Assembly: GCA_947095535.1 (NCBI GenBank)
Contig: OX352774.1
Location: 111,851,996 to 111,915,995 of the forward strand
Direction: 5' to 3'
DNA from: Poecilobothrus nobilitatus
Lineage: Eukaryota; Arthropoda; Insecta; Diptera; Dolichopodidae
DNA: 64,000 bases
The notes under the pieces are model-generated. The model was not told the origin of the DNA. It made no database searches and worked only from the letters and a program-made list of their open reading frames with translations. Of this stretch, positions 46,635 through 58,153 are shown piece by piece (position 1 is the first letter of the stretch; each line of letters opens with the position of its first letter). The position numbers and the translations under genes are program-made.

Positions 46635-49079
46635 CGTTCATTAACGTTACTCGCCCTTCGAATTTACCTATCCTTTCCTTTTCCTTATTTTTAAAATTTG
46701 TAACCCATATTGTATAACTTTCTACTATTTGTTTACTATCCGTTCTATTTGGGTTCTTACAAACAATATTTAGGTTATTTAAAACAATATTTTAGTGGTG
46801 TTGTTTTTTTGTGATTTGTTTTATTTTGCTTTATTAATTAAATTACTTCCTTTGCCTTTTTATTTATTTATTTCATAAATTGTGTGATGAGCAAGTTTCT
46901 AATTTATAAGGGTTTTATTTTTACCCCACCAACTTGCAACATATACAACATATAACATACTAGCAAAGAACATATCACATAATTATAAGAAGCCCCATCA
47001 GAACACTTTTTCAATTTCTTCATGTATGATGCGTACGGTCGGGGGAAAAAATAAAATAAAAGAGCATTCTCTTATTCTCTTTACGATTTTGTATTTCACT
47101 TTTTTCTGTTTTTATTATTGGTTAAATGGTTAATGGTATAAATAATATATATTTGATGTGATGAGAGAGAAAAAAATTTCTTATGTGGCTCCTCATATCA
47201 CGATTCACGACCCACATATAAAAAATATATATTTTCAAAATTTGTATGAGATCAGACTTCTTATATTATGTTATTTGATACAAGTCTTAGCTCTTCAAAA
47301 TATATTGTAATGATAGCGTATTTTTAATGCTACTCAACTCTAATTATTTTGTGCCTCTCTTTCATCAACGCTACTATTAATATTTTCCTCAAATCCAATA
47401 TCATATTTTACTTATATTATATCAGACATCTTCCCTTTTGTAATTCATTTGCAATGTTGATTCTTATATATTTCATAAAATCAAGATAACAGCGATATGA
47501 TCTTCTAAAAGATGCTTCTTTAATTTTGAAAGTTTTATTTTTCATCTCTACCAATCAATTTTAGAAATAATTTACGAACCTGAATTTTTTCTATTACTGT
47601 TGTGGAATTTAATTATTTTAAAGTATCAACAAAATTTATTCACGATATATCTATAAATATGATTTTAAAAGAGCAAATGCAAAAAAAATTAAAAATTTTT
47701 GATATTTTTTGTCATTTTGAAGATGTCATCAAGTTTTAATACTTTAATATTGAAGATGTCATAAAGTAGCAGCTTTGTATTCCAAAAATTATTTGAGAAA
47801 AAAAGATTTTAAACTTTTATTTGAAATATTTTGTGTGTCAAGAGTTTGTCGTAAGAGTTAAAATCCATGAAAAATAAAATTCATAGAACATATAAGATTA
47901 CAAGTCTAAATAGTTTTTTGTATTTTTTAAAGCTGTAGATTTTTTTTTTTTAAATTTTTAGTATCATTTAATATTTAGACACATTTTCCTACAACATATA
48001 CTAGCAAAATCTAGCAGATCATGTTTTGAAGTGTAACAGTATTAAAGAATCCTACTTTTTTTTTGGTTTTTCTTTTTTAAAAGTGTAAATAAGTAATTAG
48101 GTTTTAAAGTAGATATGCTTTTTTTTTAGAAATCTTTAAGGTTTTTTGAAAGCGTATTTGAAAGGTTTGTTTGTATGTCAAAATTTTGTGTAAAAACCAT
48201 TTGTAAAAATGAATAACTACTCATTTAAAAGTATTTTTTTTTATAAATGAGTGTTAAATACATTTCTTCAAATCTTAAACTTTCGTTATTCAAATTTTAA
48301 ATTTTTGTTAAATTTGCATTTTAGTATGATAGACTAAAAACATGATATTATTATACTTAAATTGATTCACTTCTTCTCTTCTTATGCATCAAACTGTCAT
48401 ATTCTGAATTATAGCTCGATTTAAATTAGTTTTTGGCATGTTTCTATTACTAGTTCTTACTACTAGTGCATGTACATGTTCTTCGCATTATTTGTTGCAA
48501 ATCATCGTTGTTGACATCACTATTATATAGAAACCTATTTAGTGATATTTTTTTTTATTTTTCTAAAGGTATTACCTAATATAAAAAATTTATGTGTGTT
48601 TTCCTTTCTAACAACAGTCTTATTTGTTTTATGTTGGCGAAGCTATATCTTTCAATTTTCTTAATTCCTTACCGCTTTGTCCAGTGTAAGTACTACGTAG
48701 TTTTTTAGTTCTTTCTTTTTATTCTCGTTACTGGTGTAATAAGTTTCTATTATGTTTATATTCAATATTGCATGATTTTAATATGTACGGCCATTTACCT
48801 ATATCACCTTTACTTTTTTAACTCGTTGTCATCTGACATTGAGCAAGACTTTTCTAAAAACTACATATTAAATTCAACCGTTAATTCATCCTTTCATTGT
48901 CTGATTCATTGCCTGACTATTTATATTACAAAATCTTTCCCTAGTCAACTTTGATAAGTCTTTAAGTGAAATAAGTTAACATATAACCTTATCAATATTT
49001 TGAAACTCATGATCATTGACAAAATTTTACCACCAGAATCAGTTACTCAATCCTGTACTCTTATAATATATAGTTATTA
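46635..49079. other. A+T-rich DNA, nothing recognised
   Basis: About 2.4 kb with no recognised element. 47705-47765 has a small near-duplicate of 'gaagatgtcat'. The 60-codon frame at 48772-48954 has no domain features. Confidence 0.4.
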
Positions 49080-49139
49080 GTAACAATGTGCTGGGCGCAA
49101 TTACGCAATCTAGATATTAAGTAGTAGGAAGGTTTAACT

Positions 49140-49510
49140 GCAAACCCTGCACACAGTTGGAGATAAACTCCACAAACAGATTGGAATACCTAAAGAAAGT
49201 GCAAAATAGTGCAATTCGTTTAAAAAACAATAGCATATTGCTACCTTAACTCTGGCCCCACTACGTCATCGATGTATCATTGGAATATACACTTTATTTT
49301 ATAGATATTTTATTAGTAGAAGAATTTATTCAGAAAAAATAAATATTTGAATGCCTCTTTTTAAAAATGTCAACCGAGATAAAAGGATCATCCGTCCCCA
49401 GATGGCACAGCTCCTCACATAGAAATTCGTTTGTAGTGTGTTCAACACCGCGAATATGGAATAGCTTATAACCGGAAGTACTTCCAAATATTGGCAACCA
49501 TAATGTACAT
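49140..49510 (+). pseudogene. decayed C-terminal part of a Jockey/CR1-like LINE ORF2
   Basis: Conceptual pieces in shifting frames match the order at the end of insect LINE ORF2: 'NRLEYLKKVQNSAIRL' near 49173-49220, 'GIYTLFYRYF' near 49281-49312, and 'RNSFVVCSTPRIWNSL' near 49420-49468, followed by a stop and 'PEVLPNIGN'. The same landmarks occur in the element at 61.1-62.2 kb. Stops, frameshifts and loss of everything upstream make it non-functional. Confidence 0.75.
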
Positions 49511-51329
49511 ATATGATATTGTTAAATTTAAGAAGAACATCAACATCTTTCTTTTAAACAATTTTTCCAACATCCAGTAAATTACCATATTTTCCAATTT
49601 CCTTTATTCATACTTCGCCCAATCTCCAAACGAAACAGTGCATTGTATCATAAGTTCTGACCTAATGTTTGGTTAAAAAGGAATAAGTAACGTTGGGTTG
49701 GTTAAAATTCAACATTGCTAATAGGTATAATTGGAGATTCTCACCTACTCACCTAACACAAACCCCTAAACAACTGCATATCTGCTCTATCAGCGATCAT
49801 ATTATCTGGACCATATTACAATCCTATTTTCTTGCACTTAAAGAAAATTAAAATTTAATATGTTTTTCATTTTACCGGAAAATGTTATTGTAAAAATTTT
49901 AATTTTATTTTACCTTTTTAGAAAATATATTATTATTATTATATTTTATAATTTTTAGAGTTTTACTCAAGAGATACAATACAATAGATTATAGATACAA
50001 TAAGAGAAAACTCTAATACCAAGTAACACAACAAACAGGATAGGATTTTTTATTTATAACTTTAAGAAAATATTATTATTTTTCTTTTTGTAGACAATAC
50101 TGAATACATATATAGATATTATAAAAATATGCATGCTGTAGCTAATTTTCAATTGTACGGATAACAAAAGTTTCTTATTCATAAGATATTACAGAAATAG
50201 CATTTAATAAAAAAATAACATTTTTTTATTTTTATTTTTGTTTTGAACTATTGAAATAAGTACATAATATTATAATAGATAAAATGCATATTCTTATAAT
50301 AAAAATAAAAATTTTAAAAGTACCATTATTATATTGATAATAAGGAGTATTATCAGGATCAGTTCTCATTTTGTTTTATTGTGTCCAATCTTGTTCTAAA
50401 TCTTTAAACTTTGTATTTACTAAAAACAATGCTAAAGAATATATATATAGATAGTAGATACGTATATATTATATCTACATATTATTATATAATATATAAG
50501 TAATAATATAACATAAAATGTATATATGAATGAATGAATGAAATAATATAAAAATTCGTGTCATTCCGATAGTTTTCATGTTATCTTATAATGTTAAATA
50601 AAAAAAAAAACAGTTTTGTTCATGCATGTTCAAGACGTTAAAGTTCCCTTTTTTTTTTTTTTTTTACTTGCACTTTCAGACAATAAAAAAAATAAAATAT
50701 GAAAAAGTATTGATAAATAGTTTTACAAGTGAAAGGAAAAATATTTAATAGAATATATATACTAAATATATTGTAAATAGCTATAGATGGTTCTTTAAGA
50801 AAACTGTAGGTATTTCAGTTTTCTACCCTTTATTTTTAGAGAATTTTTTCTAAACTTTAAAACTATTTGTCAGGGTTGCTATTGATGATATAATGTTATA
50901 TAAGTTCTAACATGTTTCAAATTTAAAATAAAAGCTACAAGGAGTTTTGGAAAAATTTTGAAAGTAAAAAAGGATTTTATCCAGTTAATTTCAAACTTTA
51001 GTTCACTTATTTAAGGTTGAAAAATAACCAAATACAATTCCTTCACGATTGGACAATATGGATCGAAGTCTCCACTCAAAGTCAAAAATTAAACTCATAT
51101 TATCGGTTCTTTTTCTGTGAAAAGTAGAGAGCTTTCCAGTATTAAAATGCGTTTATGTTCAATTTTGAGAAGTTTTTGACACAAAATTTTTTCATCTTCA
51201 ATTTTTGAGGGTGAAAATAAGTCCAAATATTATAACTCCATATTTTAAATTCTAAAAAAACTTTTACTTATTTTCAAAATTTACTGACTTGGCGTAAAAT
51301 ATTTTACTTTTGAGTTCAGTTTTAATATC
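49511..51329. other. A+T-rich DNA, possibly with LINE 3' remnants at its start
   Basis: To about 49790 there is moderately complex sequence ('ggttaaaaaggaataagtaa', 'gttgggttggtt') that may be the old LINE 3' untranslated region. Beyond it there are TA-rich runs, and GAAT repeats near 50528-50541. No gene. Confidence 0.4.
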
Positions 51330-51331
51330 TG

Positions 51332-51868
51332 ACTCATGGCGCAGTGGTTAAGTCGCGAGCCTTTCAATCGTAAGGTCTTGCTACTACAGTGGAGCTATGT
51401 TTGGTTATATCAATCATGCAGGAAGGTGTTATATGCTGCTGCACGTTGTAATCCACTGATGGCCCTGACTCTGTAATAAAAAAATAATATTCAAAAGTAA
51501 TACTAATAGCAATAATAATAGCTGCTACAGTGACAGTGGCCTTCAATAATTACCTTATGCAGTAAGGTGTTATATACTACTGCATGTTGTAACTGTTGTA
51601 ACGGCTATAGTCATTGTTAGCAAAATAGTAATAATAATGGGCGGATGCATTGTTTCCTTACAGTCCCACTCCCTATTCAATGTTTCCGCATCCTATTTCC
51701 TTTATTTTCCCTATCCCTAATACCTAGCCAGTATACTGCGTTAGCAGGTAAGCGTTCCATCCCATTATATTGGCTAAAGGAGAAGGGGAGTTTAGTCAGT
51801 AAGAATCTAACACCGTGAAATTCCTCGTGTGTTTGGAAGATTTCCACCTCCTTTGGAGAAAAAAATAT
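51332..51868 (+). mobile_element. second SINE-like family, tRNA-headed, most complete copy
   Basis: The head 'ctcatggcgcagtggttaag' resembles a tRNA 5' half with an A box. A matching B box is not evident. The body contains 'gtgttatatgctgctgcac' with a second version 140 bases on ('gtgttatatactactgcatg'), then 'agcaaaatagtaataataat', 'tgtttccgcatccta', 'ggagtttagtcagtaagaat', 'gtgtttggaagatttccacc' and an A-run. Body fragments recur at 23.7 kb (minus) and 53.0 kb (plus). The 60-codon minus frame at 51364-51546 is not a gene. Confidence 0.72.
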
Positions 51869-53029
51869 ATGATTATCCTAAATTAAGAAAAAAATCGCTC
51901 AAATGCTATTAATTAATTGCAAACTATCATCTATCATTTAATCACTGATTTCTTACAAGTTTATAATATTTTGAAAGAAAATTCTTAAACATGATTTTTA
52001 GGTTGAAAATGACAAGTATCCTAAGCTTACAAAACTGATTATCTATTTAGATTCAACACTGTACATACGAGTATAAAAATACATAGTTTGTATTACTTAA
52101 CTTAATCTTATTATTAAAAAAAATTGTTTGCAATCAATTTTTTAGTATGGTAGGAAAGTGAAGTACTTACCTTATTCTAATTGAATTCAATAAGTTGGCA
52201 ACTTTTATTATTTTTTTTTAGGTTATTTTAGATTATTTCATGTTCTGTTGCAAAACATTATCATCTATATATTTTTTTTAAATTTTCTCAAGTAATATTA
52301 AAAGTGCTTCTTTTGATCCTTAAAACAATTTCACTAACACAAAAATAAAGAATAAAAGAAAATTGCTTAAAACTGCATAAATATTTTTAAGTTTCATCGA
52401 CAAATAAAAAAAAATTTTGTTATCCTTATTTTAATACAAAGACAATACAAATATTATGTCTATTGAAATGTTTTAAGTTTCTATTCTATTTTTTTTCTTA
52501 ATCCTTTTTAAACTGATTCTTTTTCTTTTTGTAATTTTGTAGGTGAAGAGCGAATTAAATATATCCTTAAGATAATCATGAAAATGATAACTTCTTTAGC
52601 TAAAGCATAGTGCAATTTTCTCTTGTCGTTTTTTTGTATTGTTTTTAAAATTTATTAAAATAAATGTTTTTTTTTTGGCTTTTGGAAAATTTGTTAACAT
52701 TTGCATTGTATTCCTTACAAAATTTATTTAAAAACAACAAAATATCTAGCTATGTATAACCAAAAATTTTTAAAGGAGCGCATTTTCAATAAGACAGTTT
52801 CTTAAAATTGTGACTATACTTAAAATTGTGACTACATTTATAATTTTTTATGTAAAATTTTTTACAAGTGATATAAGGTTAATTCCCAAATATCTTAAAT
52901 TTCAAGATACTAAATAAAAGATTCCAGAGATATGTAGGAACCAAAATTTTATAAAATTTTGTTCTATTTTCTGGTTTGTTCTATTCTTTCCTATCCTATT
53001 CTCGTATTGTCGGCATTATCTTATTCTTT
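51869..53029. other. A+T-rich DNA, nothing recognised
   Basis: A+T-rich with several short T runs. From about 52970, 'ttctattctttcctatccta' may be the decayed upstream body of the SINE-like fragment that follows. Confidence 0.35.
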
Positions 53030-53170
53030 CGTATCCTTACTTTCTGGCTAATATACTGCGAGAGGTTTCATAAACATTATATTCGTTAAAAGGTGAGGTG
53101 TCAGAGGTCAAAAAGAATATGATGCTATCAAAGGGAAATTCTTGGCGTCTTTGGAAAGTTCCCAATAAAT
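53030..53170 (+). repeat. 3' fragment of the second SINE-like family
   Basis: 'ggctaatatactgcgag', 'gtcaaaaagaatatgatg' and 'ggaaattcttggcgtctttg' line up with 'agccagtatactgcgttag', 'gtcagtaagaatc' and 'gaaattcctcgtgtgtttgg' at 51.73-51.84 kb. The minus-strand frame at 53037-53288 is a by-product. Confidence 0.6.
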
Positions 53171-53615
53171 AAAAATAAAAAATAAATAAGAAAATAGGCT
53201 CTACCTCTATTTGAGGCTCCGTAATGAGTGAGGCTATATAAAAAAGCTCTTCTACAAAATTATTTATTAAATGAATATCTATATCCATAGTTAAAAATTA
53301 CATTGCCGCAATCTTAAACGGTGTTTGAACAGACTGATGAAAGGACCACCGGACAGACCGGTAGATGGTCGGACGAACATAGTAAAACAAATAATCAAAT
53401 TTTTAAAAAAAAATTAAGCTAAAAAGAATTCAAAAGGGTAAAATTTTTGAGATAAAAATAGTTCAAATATGCTTTAACCTTTTCTCTTTTTATTTTCTTC
53501 AATATTATGTCAAGAGAATAACTTTAACAAAATTGTAGTTCGTATATATAAAATAGCCATCGCAATTCTAACACACATATGAAATTGTAATTTCTAATTG
53601 ATTACTTTGATTAGT
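53171..53615. other. A+T-rich DNA with GGAC-like words
   Basis: 'ggaccaccggacagaccgg' near 53343 and 'ggtcggacgaac' suggest a vanished DINE microsatellite, but no other DINE landmark is preserved. Confidence 0.35.
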
Positions 53616-55359
53616 AAACGAGGAAGAATACAGAAGCCTTTGTCAACTCTTAGATACCCGTACGACCCGTTAGTATGCCTATCACTCTGCTTGTAATATT
53701 ATTTTTGTAAGTTTTTAGTATTTTAAAATAATTTGGGTGAAAGTTTATAATTTCTAGAACTATGGGTTGTACATATATTCAAACTATAAGTTTATACATT
53801 CTTCAAAAGCAGATTCTAACCTTCCGAATAACAATTATCTATCTAACTTTTCGAAATATGCTATAGTACCATTTAATACTAAGCGGCAAATGTATAATGC
53901 CTAAGTTTAATAAATTATACTATACATATGTATAAATTATTTATCGTACGGGTATAAAAAATGTGAAGAATTGACTTTTCTGGAATTTTGAGGGGCTGTA
54001 AGTCCGGAACCTTATATAATTAAAAAAACCCGTTAACATACGTAAAAATATATTATTGAACCTTTAATTTTCATGTCTTGCCGAAGAAAAATTTTTACAG
54101 GTGCCTGAAAATAGCAAATTTTCAATTTTTGAGGAGTAATAACTCTTAAAGAGGGGGCGCTACCAAAAAATTTTCTGAGGAAACTTATACTAATTCTAAT
54201 AAAAGTTCTTTCTTATCTCAAAATTTCAGGTTCCTATCTCAAAACGTCCCGGAGTTATGAAAAAGAAATATCATGCAAAATTTGGTTTTAACATAACGGT
54301 AAATTTAAATAGTAAATTACAAACTATTGCATAATTTTGATATTGTCTTATGGAGATAACAAAAATTCCGGTCTTCTAGTGTTTTTAGATTGTAAAACTA
54401 CTACACAGAACCTGAGATATATACATCTGAAAATAGGGGTTTTTTGAAATTTTGGGGGGCTGTAACTTAGGAATCCTATACAATTAAAAGAAACCATTAA
54501 CATACGTACAAATATATTACTGGACCTTTAATTTTTTTGTCTTGCCGAAGAAAAATGTGTACAGGTGCCTAAGTTAAAGGTGTTTACAAATAGCAAATTT
54601 TCAATTTTTAAGCTCTAATACCTCATAAATAGGGGATGGTCCAAAAAAAATTTCTGAGCAAACTTATACTAATTCTAAGAGTTCTTTCTGCTCTCAAAAT
54701 TTCAAGTCCCTATTTGAAATCGTTCCGGAGTTCTGAGGGTAGAAAAATCATGCAAAATTTGGTTTTCATATAACGGTAAATTTAAATACTAAATTTAAAA
54801 AATTTGTACAATTTTGATACTAATTTACAAATTTAAAAAAAATACCTGTCGAATGACGTTTTCTGATTGTAAAAATTTTAAGTAGAAAATGAGACATATG
54901 CATTTAAAAATAGGGCTTTTTAAAAGTTTGAGGAGCTGTAGCTCCATAACGGGTGGGGCTACAAAAAAAAGTTGTAAAGTATAAAATTAATATTTTTATG
55001 TTATCTATAAGCATTTAAAATTTTATGTCTCTATTTCAAAAAAAATGGGGGGATCTAAAAGTTAGGTGTTCGAGAGCTACCAGAAGTTGTGGTCGGATCT
55101 CAACCAAAAAAAATAGAGAACCTACAAATTGTTGTAAGAATATTTTGTGTTAATTTCAAGACTCTAGCTTTCTTAGTTTTTGAATTATCTTGCTGACGGA
55201 CAGACGGACGGACGGACGGACGGACAAAGCTCAATCGTCTTAACATTTTTTTCTGATCCGATCCATACCTTTGAAGGTATATCTAGCTAGCTTATTTCGA
55301 GGTGTTACAAACGGAGGAGCAATTTTAATATACCCGATCCTTATCGTACGGGTATAAAA
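53616..55359 (+). mobile_element. DINE-like subfamily A element with a fused internal terminus (copy A2)
   Basis: The 5' end AAACGAGGAAGAATACAG is followed by GATACCCGTACGACCC. At about 53946-53957 'cgtacgggtata', normally the 3' terminus, appears internally. It is followed by 'aaaaatgtgaagaattgac', which starts a long A body with two consecutive units ('aggggctgtaagtccggaac' and 'ggggctgtaacttaggaatc'). The microsatellite has eight GACG/GACA units (55195-55226). The 3' hairpin is TATACCCG 55329-55336 / CGGGTATA 55349-55356. It appears to be a short element fused to, or invaded by, a longer one. Confidence 0.82.
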
Positions 55360-55534
55360 AGGCATTTAACAATAAAATATTCGAAAAATCATTTCTGTTT
55401 TGAAGAAAAATGTATTCGGTAATCTAGAGTGATTGAACCTACATACTTTTTAAATAACTTGTACTGCCAGTTAAATTACTCAGAACTACACTCAAAAAAA
55501 TATTTTGTACCTCAAATACTTTGCTCTGATACTG

Positions 55535-57115
55535 AACGAGGAAGAATGTAGTTGCCTTTGTCAACTCTTAGATACCCGTACGAACCGTTAGTAAGTTCAC
55601 AGCCTGTCACTCTGCTTACAATATTATTTTTTTAATATTTTAGTATTTTAAAATAATTTGGGTGAATTTTATAATTTCTAGAATTATGGGTTGTACATAT
55701 GTTCAAACTATATGTTTATATGTATATTCTTCAAAAGCAGATTCTAACCTTTCACATAACGATTATCAATCCAAAACTTTTTCAAATATTCTATAGTACC
55801 ATTTAATACTAAGCGGTAAATATATATTAAATTTACTTAGTACAAAATAGTAAATATAATTTTAAATATTATATTATATTATATTTAAATATTCCATTAA
55901 CAGAATAATTTCTTATAAGTACAATAAAATACATATATGTAAGTAAATACGGCGCTATATAATATACATATATACTCTTATCATTCATTCACTAGTGACA
56001 TATACGATATGTAAATAAACATGATATTATATAAGTATGTATATATATTAATATCATATAAATAAAAATTCTTCAAGCAACCGTTATGTTGTTTATTTAT
56101 TTACATTTTTATGTACTACGCATTATACCCTCAACAATTTCAAATTATCGAGTAAAACAAAATGCAAAAAAATCGTTAAAGAAATTTGTTAGAAAATTTG
56201 AAAAAATCAAGTAACACTTTCGTCAATTATAAAGTAACCCTATATTCTTAAAAAAAGTTGTTAACAGAAATAAGAGTATAATGTTGAAGCTTTAATTTTT
56301 GTGTATTACTTCAAAAAAATTTTAACAGGTGTTCAAGTTACAGGTGTTTAAAAATAGGAAATTTTCAGTTTTTGACCCCTTACAGCTCCTAAAGGGGAGC
56401 GATACAAAAAAATTTTCTGAAATGACTCATACTTATTTTCAAAGATCTAACTTTTGTCAAATTTTCAAGTTTCCAACTTAAACGGTTTAGAAGATAGAAG
56501 GGTTGAAGATAGAAGGATTTTGCAAAATTTGAGTTTCACATAACGGTAAATTAAGACACTGTATGCCACAAATATATATTTATTGTATATATACTTTTAA
56601 AGCTAATAAAAGTAGTAATCGTTTGGCGTTTTCAAAATGAAAATATACCTTATACAACTTGTGCTATAACAATTTAAATATAGAGCTTTTTTGAACCTTT
56701 GGGGAGCTGTAGCTTCATACGGGTGGGGCTACAAAAAAAAGTTATTAAAAATAAAATTAATATTTTTGTGAGGTCTATCAGCAGTCAAAATTTCATAGCT
56801 CTATTTCAAAAAAAATGTGGGGATCTAAAAGTTAGGTGTTCGAGAGCTACCCTTAGATTTGGTCCAAACTCAACCAAAAAAATAGGGAACCTACAAATTA
56901 CTCCCAGAATATTTTGTGTAAATTTCAAGATTCTAGCTTTCTTAGTTTTTGAGTTAGCGTGCTGACGGACGGACGGACGGACATGGCTCAAAAGTCTTAG
57001 AATTTTTTTCTGATCCGATCCATACCTTTGAAGGTATATCTAGCTCGCTTATTTCGAGGTGTTACAAACGTAGGAGTAATTTTATTATACCCGATCCTAT
57101 CGTACGGGTATAAAA
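55535..57115 (+). mobile_element. DINE-like subfamily A element, full length (copy A3)
   Basis: The 5' end AACGAGGAAGAATGTAG begins 175 bases after A2 ends. Body and hairpin (57086-57112) are nearly the same as A1 at 14.56-16.13 kb, differing at scattered single bases and small indels. The microsatellite near 56962-56985 is one unit longer than in A1. The frames at 56699-56965, 56806-56991 and 57028-57261 cross the core and hairpin and are not genes. Confidence 0.87.
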
Positions 57116-58153
57116 AACTTGACTTGAGGAATTCATCCAGTAAAAAGGAAATTGGTATCTTGCATCAATCATTAGAAATTTGTTGCATACCATCAGTATA
57201 CCATCAGTATACACATATTGTGGAATTCAATTATATTGTATTAATGAAACAGCAATTTTAATAATATACTTATATTATACTTAACATTATATACCTATAT
57301 CACAAAAATAATGGAAAAATTAATATTTGTATAGTTCTTTTCTATTTAAATTTCTTTTTTTAACTCACAGAATATTTTCATAAAAATTTGTATAAATATT
57401 TATAATTTTGATATGAAGGTTTAAACTTTACATGATAATTTTTGCAAAAAGTTTTCATAACTTTTAGTGGAGATCTATGATAATGTTGAGAGATATTGTC
57501 TTTTTTGTTTTGTGAGGTTTGAATTAAAATGGAAATATCGTTTGAAAACTATTAGTTCTGTCGATAATAGTTTTTAAAAACAGACAAAACAAATTCGGAC
57601 TTTGGAGTAGTTATAAATATTTGTAAAAATTTCAAATTAAAATATATTGCGAAGTTCGAGACACCTATAATACTATATATTAATCGAAAATACTATTCTG
57701 TTAAGTGTTTATCTTTTTTTGTAGCCAGTATGCTTTTACAGTTCAGAATAGAACTATAGCCCTATTTTCCATTTGATAACACATAAATTTGCACAGGCCA
57801 CAAGCGCTCAATATTTTCAATATTCTTTAATAATTTTGTCAAAACTAGTAGATGTTTATGTAGTACTTGTAACAAGTAAAACATATAGATAAATGAAAGT
57901 TACGATGCATGTTTTTCTTTTTAAGCTAATATTATAGTTCAGGACAAAACGTACGAAATATACTAGAATTTTAGGGTCGATCGTTATTGGGAACATAATA
58001 AATGTATTATTAATTTTCAAAATCAAAAATATAACATAAGAACAATATTGTTAAGAAACTTTAGTACTAGGTTTATATTTTTTCATTGTTTGTCTGTAAT
58101 ATGGGAGCGATTGAATTCATACTTTGAAGGTTCATTAATTTATGTTAGAAAAA
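57116..58153. other. A+T-rich DNA, nothing recognised
   Basis: Spacer between copies A3 and A4. 'accatcagtat' is duplicated at about 57188-57211. No gene. Confidence 0.35.
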
